Source of the DNA: Pegea sp. RAD2-039
Lineage: Eukaryota; Chordata; Thaliacea; Salpida; Salpidae
Reading direction: 5' to 3'
Length of the DNA stretch: 64,000 bases
Assembly (NCBI GenBank): GCA_034620365.1
Contig: JAQGEQ010000339.1
Location: 62,001 to 126,000 of the forward strand
Below are positions 25,382-35,881 of this stretch, one piece after another. A model generated the notes under the pieces. The model ran no database searches. It saw only the letters and a list, made by a program, of their open reading frames with translations, and was not told the DNA's origin. The translations under genes were made by a program, and so were the position numbers. How positions within the stretch are numbered: the first letter of the stretch is position 1; every line of letters begins with the position of its first letter.

Positions 25382-25838
25382 ATGTCTGCCCGTGGAAAAT
25401 TGCTAGCTGTTATTGGTGATGAAGATGTCTGTACTGGTTTCATTTTAGGAGGAGTTGGAGAAATCAATAAATCTCGGCAACCCAATTATTTGGTTGTAAA
25501 AAATGATACAACAACAACTGAAATTGAAGATCACCTTAAGTAGACATTCATTTGCATATTCCGTTAAATAATTCTGAATTTTTATAGGCAATTCATCAAT
25601 AGAAGTGATATTGGGATTATTTTGATTGGTCAATCAATTGCAGAAGAGGTCCGGCATATTATAGACTCCCATACTCAACCTATTCCATCAATTCTAGAGA
25701 TCCCAACTAAAGATGCTCCTTATGATCCGGCAAAGGTATTTTTCAATTCTTATATTATTTTTATAATTATCATTTTTTTATTAGGACTCTATCCTCCGAC
25801 GAGCTAAAGGGATGTTTAATGTTGAAGACTTCCGTTAA
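25382..25838 (+). CDS. ATP6V1F: V-type proton ATPase subunit F
   Basis: Subunit F sits in the central rotor of the V1 sector, which couples ATP hydrolysis to proton pumping at endomembranes. Exons 25382-25539, 25588-25735 and 25785-25838 (introns 48 and 49 nt) encode 119 residues, the same length as the human subunit. Diagnostic pieces: [19 protein letters not shown] at the N-terminus, [16 protein letters not shown] in the middle, [16 protein letters not shown], and the ending [12 protein letters not shown]. All joins are in phase. The gene lies tightly behind SMC6 on the same strand, which raises the possibility of shared transcription. A single-exon plus-strand frame at 25622-25807 is only part of this gene read through an intron. 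Confidence 0.97.
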
Positions 25839-25929
25839 ATTCTTCTTTGTTCTTTCTATCATGTAAATTGTTCTCAATATTTCCAAATTTATTTTATTTT
25901 AAATTCGTGCAATTTAAGTCTACAATTTA

Positions 25930-25935
25930 AATAAA
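25930..25935 (+). terminator. Polyadenylation signal AATAAA for ATP6V1F
   Basis: A perfect AATAAA 92 nt after the ATP6V1F stop. It would also serve a joint SMC6-ATP6V1F transcript. Confidence 0.55.
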
Positions 25936-26400
25936 TATTATTTGTTAGTTTTATCAACTTTGTATTTTGTATGAAAGTTTAGCGTTAGCTTTTACAGTCT
26001 TAAAATTTCTCTCGCATCACTAACATCTTCTACACAAGCTTCTTAAAGACCTCATCAGCACATTGATTGGTCTAATATAAATTCGCTACATTAGAACAAT
26101 TTAAACTTCAAGTTTGCTATTTTGAAATAAAGATTGTTTAAATCTTAGTGGTTAGGGTTGAAAATTAAATAAATTATCAACCACCAAATTGAATAATGTT
26201 TGTGTATAGTTTTAAAATCTATAAGATAGGCATAACCGCCTTCTTATTTACACTATTACTAAACTTAGTTGACGAAACAACTTTTCTTGTTAGTTAAGGT
26301 CGAACTTTGTTTTCTTATTTGAGAATAATCTAATTTATTCGACGTTAATTTAAAATTACAAAACTGCTTCTAAAAATTTATCAAAATTATCTCACCATAA

Positions 26401-26406
26401 TTTATT
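26401..26406 (-). terminator. Polyadenylation signal AATAAA for the WD40 gene
   Basis: The minus strand reads AATAAA here, 83 nt beyond the WD40 stop codon. The two convergent genes therefore have separate signals within a gap of about 650 bp. Confidence 0.5.
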
Positions 26407-26488
26407 TTAAGTAATATCAACGATGTTAACATTTTAAAGCTGATTATGTATTTGTAAAATAATAAACAAGCTCAAAACATCAAACAAA

Positions 26489-27571
26489 TCAACTTGGTAA
26501 TGAAGCAATTAAAATGTTTCCATCTAAACCTGCTACAGCTGCTAAACTACCATCTTGACATGTATCTATTGCATAACAAGATTTTTCTAATTTGATTTCA
26601 CTCAAAACGTTTGTTGAAGCTAGCGAAACAGAGCAAGCACTGTTAGTTCCACTACCGCCTGCAAGTACGGTGTTATTGGAAGCAAATTTAGCACAATAGA
26701 GAAATTGTCCATCATATAAATTACTTTCTACAAATGGCAAGTTGAGATTTAAAGTTCCTTTCCTCAAATCCCACAGTTGCAAAGAGTTTTTGGCAGTCCA
26801 TGAACCAGTCAAAACTAAATTGTCATTTACATCAATTGCATTTCCACAAATATGAGGTCCAAACAAAGATAACTTTGGTGATCTTAAGATTCTTTTATCC
26901 CAAATTTTAATAGAATTATCCCAGCCTCCAGTAAGGAACATGTTATTATTTTGTGGATGAAATCGAAGAGCAAAAATTCTTTTCGTATGACCTGAGCCTT
27001 GATTACCTTCACTAATTGTATTGTAATCAATAGCTTGATGTGAAGAGCATATTTCAAATCGAGTAATGTCATATAAGTGTATATGACGTTGCTTGCCAGC
27101 TGTAGCAAAGTGACTTTCACTTTTACAAATGTCTAGAGCGTTTACTTCATTATCAACTTCACTAAGATTTCGAATCTTATTTGTACTTGAAGTTGTTTCT
27201 TTCCAAAGTGTGACGTCACCGTGAGCTGATGACGTCATGAAGTGTTCTTGATCATCTAAATAGCGAATATTCATTGTTGCATATTCATATGTACGACCTG
27301 GTGAAACTTCATGAACTACACAACCACTTTTTACATCATACAAAGTGATTGAACCATTTCCAAAACCAACAACCAATTTATCTCCTTTTTGATTATTAAA
27401 TGCTATTGAATAGATCCCCAACTTTTCAGCATAAGTTTTTATTTTTCTATTTATAGTTGCTTGAGGAATTTCAGTCAATTTTTGTACTTCAGGTTTTAAT
27501 ATTTTATAATCTCCTATTTGATAAAGATTTTTTCCAGCAGTCAAAGCATCTTCAAGTTTTTTTCTAATCAT
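26489..27571 (-). CDS. WD40 repeat protein, intronless, 360 residues, function unknown
   Basis: One open frame from ATG to stop. After about 50 N-terminal residues there are roughly seven WD40-like units, near residues 53-79, 98-123, 142-168, 198-225, 242-268, 289-317 and 332-356. That is the right number for one complete beta-propeller. Clear examples are FLTGGWDNSIKIWDKR and TGSWTAKNSLQLWDLR; the last two units lack the final W-D. No signal peptide, membrane segment or extra domain is seen, so a soluble scaffold is likely. I recall related single-propeller proteins in lower animals with the same GPHICG..ALDV wording, but know no function for them. The absence of introns is notable. Two TGACGTCA palindromes lie inside the coding region. 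Confidence 0.85.
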   Translation of the reverse strand: MIRKKLEDALTAGKNLYQIGDYKILKPEVQKLTEIPQATINRKIKTYAEKLGIYSIAFNNQKGDKLVVGFGNGSITLYDVKSGCVVHEVSPGRTYEYATMNIRYLDDQEHFMTSSAHGDVTLWKETTSSTNKIRNLSEVDNEVNALDICKSESHFATAGKQRHIHLYDITRFEICSSHQAIDYNTISEGNQGSGHTKRIFALRFHPQNNNMFLTGGWDNSIKIWDKRILRSPKLSLFGPHICGNAIDVNDNLVLTGSWTAKNSLQLWDLRKGTLNLNLPFVESNLYDGQFLYCAKFASNNTVLAGGSGTNSACSVSLASTNVLSEIKLEKSCYAIDTCQDGSLAAVAGLDGNILIASLPS

Positions 27572-30515
27572 TTTAGAAGCTTATAGAATAATTCTTAATT
27601 ATATCATAAGCCCTTAGTGAAAGTCAAGGTTTAAATATTTGTTTAAATCTCTACGACTTATTTTCCAACTAAAAATGTTGAAAATTATTCAACTATTAAA
27701 TCTAAAGTTTGAATTATTTCATCACCAAATATAAACCTTTAAGAACAGACTTTAGAAATTTAGTGTTTAAAAAGAATAAAATAATACTTAGAGTTATTTC
27801 AAATCATTTAACATGTCAAAAAAACTTCACATAATAAATAAACTGATCAGAAAAAATTATTTATATTCTATAATAAAAACGGAAAACTTAATTTTAATAA
27901 AAAATCAAATGACACTTTAAATATTAATATTTTAAATTCAAATGCTTTACTTATCTACACGATAATTTATTAAAAGTTTTCAAAAAATAGAATAATAAAG
28001 TAAAGAGTGATTTAAATCTAAATAATTTGATTAATTTGTAAAAATATAAATCTATCTTTGAGAATAGAAATAAACTCATAAGAAGTTTTGTTGAGCTTTT
28101 CTAAGTTTAAAAACATGAATTTAGTGATATAAAAAAATACAGAATTATAGAAAATGTAACTTAAAAGAATTTTTAGATTTTATTACAAATAAACTTTAAA
28201 AAAATTATCTGAAAATGTAAATTAAATCGATAAAGAAGTTTTAACTTAGATTCTTTGAATTTTGAAAATTATTAGTTTGTTTTTTATGCAACTTAAAATC
28301 TATAATGGGATTGCTTTTTTATAATAAAAAAAAACAACTTAAGAGCTTGCACAAGATAGCACCATAAATAAATCTCTTTAATTTCACTTTAAAATGATAA
28401 AAACCGCTTAGTGTACATAGTAACAATCGTCATGCTACACAATTAAGACCTTTATGGACTTTTTCTTCTTTTCACAAAATATGTTAAAAAAACGTTTTTA
28501 ACTTCTTAAAAACATTTTAATAATGGTTTAAAGTTCTTTCTAAATAAAATATAAGTTTTATGACTAAAATTGGTTTATATTCTATACTATTAATAAAATA
28601 TTTATTGCAAGATTGTCTATTTGATTATAAGTTGATTACCTGGCTTCGAATCAACCATACCTTTTAAGAAATGCTAAGTTGAGAAGTAAGTTATGCAATA
28701 TTTAATTAAATTATAATTACAATTTTTACAACACACTTTTTCATCTTAAAATTTTGAAATAAAGTTATTTTGATTGCTAGTTATTTGAAGATATTTCTAT
28801 CAGTGGTTAAAATCTGCGGTTTTTAATCAGTCAAAGCATTTTGATCTCTAAATATTTATTAAACTTTTTAATTAAACAAGTTTTTGATGTTTTGCTGTTT
28901 TTTAAGGTCACTTTTTCTGTTTCATGTTTAAAAGAAAATAAGCAGCTTATTAAACGGTTTATTAAAGCATATAAGGTTGAGTCATTAATGTCATCTATTA
29001 AAGACTTTGTTTGACAAAAATATTACTTTTGTAAATACTTTTTCAATATAAAAAAGAATGAAAAAAACAAAAAAATGCTATTGAAGATGATTAATAAAAT
29101 GGTTATCAGTGAATTTAATCATAAATGAAATAAAAATCAAAATTTTGGTTATTAACTTATTCTTAATTTCGAAAACTTATATAAAAATTTAATAATAAAA
29201 TTTGTAATTTTCCATTTATAAGTGTAACAATTTATAAAGCCTTTAAAAATCTGGCTCTAAATAGGCAAGTAAAGTTGTTTCAGCATACATATCATCTAAA
29301 GACTAGTTTGAAGACTTTATTTTTAGTAAAAAATTCCTTCTAGATAATTAGTTTGGTTAGATTTGAACAATTATATATAAAAATGAATAAAAAACTAATT
29401 ACAAAGTTTAATATTTTGAGCTCAACCAATTTTCAATTAATAAATAAGTGATAAATATTTGTATATTGTAGACATGATTAATTTTAAAATGCTTGTTCTA
29501 ATATTAGGAATTGAGTACTAAAATCAGGTATTTGCTAGAATTTATTTGTTTGAACAACATTTTAGTTAATAAGATAAAATAGCTTTTGTTTTAATTTATC
29601 TGTGAAACTTATAAACTGATGTTTAGCATCAAAAATATTGGTAAGAATTATCAGTAACAACTAATAAGCTACTAAAAACCTAATTGAGTCAAATCAACAA
29701 ACGTTAAAAGTTCAAAATTATTCTGCTTCCTTGTTTGTTTTAGATGTTTGTTAAATATCAGAGTCAACCAAAGTAAAACTTTTAAATGTATGTTTTTCAA
29801 TTTGTTTGAGTTTGTTGACGTTGACGATCTATTAGCTGTCAGTCATCAAGATTTTTATTGAAAAAAAGCACAAAACTGCCGGGCCTAATGATTAATTGAT
29901 TCAATTTGTAACTAATCTGCATATGATTAATGTTGCAATCAATTTTTATTAGCAATAAAAACAAATTTCAGAATTCTTAGGTTTTAACATTTTCAAATTC
30001 TCTAAAACTTAAATTGATATAACTTTATTTTTGATAGATAGAATATATCGATTAGTTTGAAGATGTGACAAAATGTGAAATATATTCCAAGAAAATTATA
30101 ATAAACTTGAAATATTATCATAATTATTCTTTTAATATGTTTAGTTATGTTATTTCAAATTAATTGGATTCAAAAAAGTGTATTTGAAAGTTGATTTTAG
30201 TTATTGAATGATGATAAAATATCTTCATCAGGTCTTATGATTACTTCAATCTACAAAAATAGTATTTTGGATCATGTTAAGAGGTCTTTCCTTGTAAGTA
30301 ATTTGACTCTTACGAAAAGTGTAGATCATCAAAAAATCATTGAAAAATTGACTTAATATTTTAACAAACAAAATTTAGCTTTAAGGAAACTATAGTGCTT
30401 CTACTGACAATAGGTTTAGCAGGAAGCAAACCTTTTAAGTTCTTGGTGCGTTGGCAGTTTTTAAAATTAGATACTTGTTTGAAAATATTCAAAACATATT
30501 AAGTAAATGTGAAAG
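27572..30515. other. Intergenic region between the divergent WD40 and protease genes
   Basis: About 2.9 kb of AT-rich DNA shared by two divergent genes. No coding frame, repeat or recognisable promoter element was found. Confidence 0.5.
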
Positions 30516-33500
30516 ATGAAAGTGTATTTGTTTATGATATTTTTATTCGTAAATTCTGGTGTTACTACAGATGAGTCAAACAGATTTGAACTAGATGATG
30601 ATTTGCATGATTCAAACTTCCTTCTGGCAGATGAATCAGCTATGTGGCAGCCTATGGAAGTATTTCACTTTTAAATGATTTTATCTTTGATTATTAGAAA
30701 CCGTAACTTGCGTTTTAATGAAGTATCAAATGTTAAAATTTTGATAACTAACATATGACTATTAATTAGTAATACGATTAAACTTTTTTCAGTAAACAAA
30801 TATTTTATTTAATTTTAGGCAGAAGCTACTAATGACACAACGGTTAAAGCTAACATAGAAGATGACAAAAGCTTAGAAGATGAACTAAGGAGTGTAATGA
30901 AGAAAGTAAAGAGCAAACGAGATTCGAAATCACAGAAACATAATTATTTGATTGACTTTTTCGATATTGAAAACGAGCAATCTGCACGAAAACTAGATTG
31001 TAAGAATTAAAAACAAAACATCATCATGATGATGTTTTGGGTTTTCATACTTATGTGAACAAACGTGAGCATGAGACTCAGACCATAACATTGAATGTTT
31101 CTCATTTCAGATTTCGACATACTTTTCTCCACAAAGCGAAAAAAGTGTCCTCGTTTACCCTTAACATCCAGTAAACACAAAATCAAATGCAGAAAAGAAT
31201 CTTCAGAGGTTGGAGAGATTGATATTTGCATGATCAAATGTGCTAAGGGTTATCGGTAAGCAATTTTAACGGCTAAAAACTTTATAGTTGCCAAGGTTTA
31301 TTTGATAAGCTTAAATTCAAAACAATTTCTTGATTTTGTAATCACATTTTTATTTAAAGTTTGAAAGAAGAGTTTAATAATTATGAAACTTGTGGAAAAC
31401 AAACGAAATATAGATGGTCATATGAATTAAAAAATTTAAAAAGTCCCTATGAAAATTGTATAAAAGGTATAATTGATGTAGTTGAATAAAAAATAAATTA
31501 AAAATGTTTCTATGTTTTCAGTATCTAAAAATCAAATGAATGAAACTGAACCAGTTTGTCTTACTCGTGAATGTTTAGAAACAGGTTTGGAAGTTGATTA
31601 ATTAATCCTAACATTATTTGAAAATCTTATTTTTAGGAACTTATTACACAAGCAAGATTGACTTTAGTGTTAATCCTTGTGACAACTTTTATGATTATGC
31701 ATGTGGTAGGTGGCAAAAAGAAACGCCAATACCTCACCATAAAATGACAGTTTCAACCTACTCAATAATTCGCGACCGAGTTAAACATGAATTATCACGT
31801 GAGCTCTCAACTTGATATTTCATCTTTACCTGTTACTCTTCTATTTCATACAGAATCTTTAAATTCTGCGCCTAATGCAACTGATTGCAAGGCAGTTGTA
31901 AAAACGAAGAATCTTTTCCACTCTTGTATTGACACTGGTTAGAAGCTAGTTTACTTAAAACAACTTTTTCGTAAATCTTATGCCTTCAGATGCTATCGAG
32001 TTAAGAGGAGCAACGCCTCTTCTGAAGATCTTAAAAAATGAACTTGAATGGCCAATACTTAAAAACAAACCAAGACCCATTGATCTAAGCAAGACCATTG
32101 CATCCTTGAGATTAATGAACAACAATAATTTGATAAAATATAAAATTGTTCCGCACCGTGACCATCACATACTTGCGGTATATTTTGTTCTAATTTGGAA
32201 TTCAACTATCAATTTTTTAAACTATTTAATTTACCTGGTTTTTAATTTAACTGGTTTACCTGAACAAGACATTAATTTTGAATTGGTTTCTGCCGCAGAT
32301 CTCGCAAGGTACAGTTGGTATATCAAATTTCATATATAATAATCCAGAGTTTCATAATGTAAGTTTTTTAATCTAAACTTTTCATCTTTTAAACCTTAAA
32401 TCTTAATCTAAAGGTGGTAAAAGCTTATTATGCGTTGATGTACAAAACTGCAGTGGCCTTAGGAGCAAAGCCTTCAAAAGCTTTGCATAAAGTCTTACAA
32501 ATCCGGGAATTTGAGAAGAAGTTTAATGCAGTAATTGAACGTTGGGGAGTAGGATCAGATTTAAATCTTATAATGAGATTAGAAGATTTCAGTAAAGAGT
32601 ACAGTAATAATAAGGTGATCAAATTAAAATTCATAGAAATAAAATTATAAAAAAGTTAACTTTGCTTTTTATATTCAGATAAATTACTTAAAAATCATCA
32701 AAGAGCTTACGAAAGGGATTCATATGACAGAAGACTCCGAAGTCATGGTAGTCTCGCCTTTTTGGTTGAAGGACATAATGAAATTGATTGCTAAGACAGA
32801 CACAGAGTAAAAAATACTCTACAAAAATTATTGAATAATTCACTCAAATATTTTTAAGGATTATTCAAAACTACATCATTTGGAGATTTGTAAAACATCG
32901 ATTAAACAATCTTGGAAATCCGTTCAAAAAATATTTACTCGAATTTCGGTCAACTTTTGGAATAACTGCATCTCCCCCTAGATGGCACTATTGTTCAAGT
33001 AATATTATGGCGGCTTTACCTGGTCCCACTGGAAAAATATTTATTTCAAAGTATTTCCCCCCAGAAAAAAAAGCTGCGGTAATTACCATAAATATGCTAC
33101 ATCAAAAAATTAATCATAAATATTTAAATAGGCTCAAGAACTGTTCCAAAATGTACGCAAAGGGTTTGTCTCGTTGCTAGAAAGCGAAGTTAAATGGATG
33201 GATGCTGCTACTAAAGCAAAAGCGAAAGCAAAGGCTGAAGCTATAAAAGGATACTTTGGTTATAATCCTAAAATATACAATAACATCACCCTGCTAAATG
33301 AGGAAACAAAGCTGGTTAGAACAACGTCTACTCTTCCTTCTAAATCTTTTACTTTAATGGATACCTTTAAGCATGATTTTTGACCGCTTTTTAAATTGCA
33401 CATTAACTTTGATGTTAATCTAGTTAAAATGTTACATGTGTTACTTTAAAATCTATGAATACTTTGATACTTAACCTCTTACATAGGTAATGTATTTAGA

Positions 33501-35716
33501 TGTAAGAAAGTTTTAATAAGTAATGAAGAATTATAAATATGTTGAGAGTAATTAGATCATTATAATCACAGTTTAATGCATTAATTTGTTTTTAAGCTTA
33601 ATTCAAAGCCTTACACTTACTTCGAGAATACAATACAACTTCTGAAACTGGTAAGTATGAGAGGTTTATCATTATTGAACAAACGCATCGACCATAGACG
33701 AGTTATATTCAGCAACAAACCATCTCAAGTCAATGCATTTTATCAGCCTTCCAGAAACATCGTTTGTGAGTGTTTCACTTTTTTATTTTCGAATCATCAA
33801 AAATGTAATTAAGGAAATGTCAGTCAAAACACCATCATCTACTTGAGACTTTTTAAGTGCTACAAGATATCGTCTTGTTGATTAAGGCATGTTTTCTTAT
33901 TCGTCTTAAGGCTGTTGATACAAGTGTTTCAAATAGAACTAACCCACTCATAAAATAGTGTTTCTATGCTTACAAATGAGACTTTCTATTCAAAATCTCA
34001 TAAGTATGCTACTAGAGTTGTTCTGGATATTTTTAGGATTCTGATATTGATCACGATTCACTATAATTATCATTTTAGTAGTTTAAAATCGATAAATCTT
34101 ACCATAAATTTATCTTGATTAAACTGTAGTCTTTAGTACTTCCTTTTTGAGTTCAAAAGCTTTATCGATAACTTTGTTGGTTTAAAACCGTTGATTAAAA
34201 TACTTATTTACATTTTTTTTCAACAGTACTTCCGGCAGGAGAGATGCAACACCCTTTTTATTGGGGCGATAAGTTTCCAAGGTGATTCCCTTTTTCAGTT
34301 TACAATAAGCACTAGTCTTGAAGAATTAAGTTTTAACTACATACTTTGGTTTTTATAAAAACAGTAGCTACAAACGAAGCATTTACAGCCTTATCAAACA
34401 AACCAGTCGCTTACATTTAGATAAAAATCTATAAATCAATCTGTCGACTTCTGTGATTATACTCAGTTTCAAGTTCTAATTGAAAGCTGTTGACCATGAA
34501 ATCCTTTAAGACAACAATTTTATTTTGTCGTTATAGCTTTAACAAATAAGCTCCAAACAAGTTCTTCATCTGCAGAATATTTCTCCTAACTATTAGTAGA
34601 TGTCCCAATATTGCATCATACAAATGATTTTTGAACTCTTAAAGTTTTCCTTTTTTTTAGAATTTTTTTTTAGAAAGTAAACCACAAAGTTTGACTTTTT
34701 CAATTTGCTCTTTTAGAATGTTTCAGTTTGGCGGGATTGGTACAATTTTGGGGCACGAAATAACACATGGATTCGACAATAATGGTCGAAAGTATGATTT
34801 GAATGGAAATTTTCATAATTGGTGGAGTTTTAAATCATTGATAGAGTTTCGAAAACGGACAAATTGTATTGTCAATCAGTTTAACAATTATTACTATAAA
34901 TCAGCCAGACATTATGTTAGTTTGAAGTTCAATCAAAAATATATTTAATTCTTTTATTTTTTATTAATTTTCGAATTATAACTAAAAGCATTTGAAGATT
35001 TTTAATGGTTTATATAAAATAAACATTTAGTGGTTTACTGCTTCGGTGTTAATACTACTTTAAATATTGATATTCCATTAATAAGTTTAGTAGCTAAAAT
35101 AAACTCTTGCGCGTAAGACTGCAAAATTCAGACGGATTAACTGATTTTAGCTCAAAGGAAAACAGTGTCTTGGTGAAAATATTGCAGATTTGGGAGGAAT
35201 ACGAAACTCACATGCAGTAAGTGACGTCATCATCACTTTAAAAATATCTCAAGTAACTTTTGGTCTTTTAGGGCTATCAATTTTGGCTCAAATCCAAAGG
35301 ATTAAAAGGAGAAGATAAGCAACCAGTAACTGGGCTCACTAATGATCAAATGTTTTTTGTTGGTTTTGCAAACGTTGGTTTTTTTCAATATCTTTTCCAA
35401 TTAAGATCATTACACTTCTTCTTCAATAGGTCCGTTGCGAGAAATCTAATTACTTTGGAGCTCTTAGTAGAGTTATTGGAGATGTTCATAGTCCCGGAAA
35501 ATATAGGTGTGAATTTACTATCAATTTGTCAAATTAATATTTCTTGAAAAAAATTTGAATATTTAGTTGTAAAAAGATAACTTGGACACTAAATTCTATC
35601 TGTAATTTCTTTATAGGGTCATTGGATCTCTGAGAGACTTTGAAGGATTTTCTAAGGCTTTCAATTGTCCTTTAGGGTCTTATATGAACCCAAGAACAAA
35701 GTGTATTCTTTGGTAG
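30516..35716 (+). CDS. Secreted M13 (neprilysin-type) zinc metallopeptidase with an N-terminal sushi-like module
   Basis: Exons: 30516-30659, 30819-30999, 31111-31255, 31360-31466, 31522-31584, 31637-31798, 31854-31937, 31990-32177, 32299-32358, 32414-32614, 32679-32806, 32859-33078, 33132-33314, 33597-33765, 34227-34281, 34717-34915, 35151-35216, 35272-35373, 35430-35506, 35617-35716; 877 residues. M13 enzymes cleave peptides outside the cell. Residues 1-17 form a signal peptide; no other membrane segment is evident, so it is probably secreted rather than type II membrane-bound. An acidic, charged stretch follows. Residues 121-190 are sushi-like (CP.., VGEIDICMIKCAKGYRL, a Trp and a final Cys). 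The M13 domain starts near NPCDNFYDYACGRW. Zinc-site motifs are intact: HEITH (710-714) and GENIAD, with Glu772 as third ligand and Asp776. It ends MNPRTKCILW, with the family's disulphide Cys and terminal Trp. Catalytic activity is expected. Confidence 0.9.
31014..31039. repeat. Perfect 26-bp palindrome in intron 2 of the protease gene
   Basis: Bases 31014-31039 equal their own reverse complement; the centre is CATCATCATGATGATG. Flanking AAAAC and GTTTT runs could extend an imperfect stem. It lies 15 nt after the donor at 31000, so it could fold in the pre-mRNA close to the splice site. Confidence 0.85.
33766..34226 (+). other. Long intron 14 of the protease gene (461 nt)
   Basis: Bounded by donor GTGAGT and acceptor CAACAG. 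No frame or element is recognisable inside. The intron after the next exon, 34282-34716 (435 nt), is similar. Together they account for most of the gene's unusual spread at this point. Confidence 0.6.
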
Positions 35717-35875
35717 AAGATCTTTTAATATTTATCTCAGATCACAAAGCTCATTAAGAAATATTTATGGATTCAACTGTCTAGTTTTGTTTAGTCGGAA
35801 ATTGAAGGAGTGAGAATTCAGTGAAATAGCAAGTTTGACCTTTTTTGTTTTCTCTGACTTCTATTCTGTAAGTCA

Positions 35876-35881
35876 AATAAA
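35876..35881 (+). terminator. Polyadenylation signal AATAAA for the M13 gene
   Basis: A perfect AATAAA 160 nt after the stop codon of the protease gene. Confidence 0.5.
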
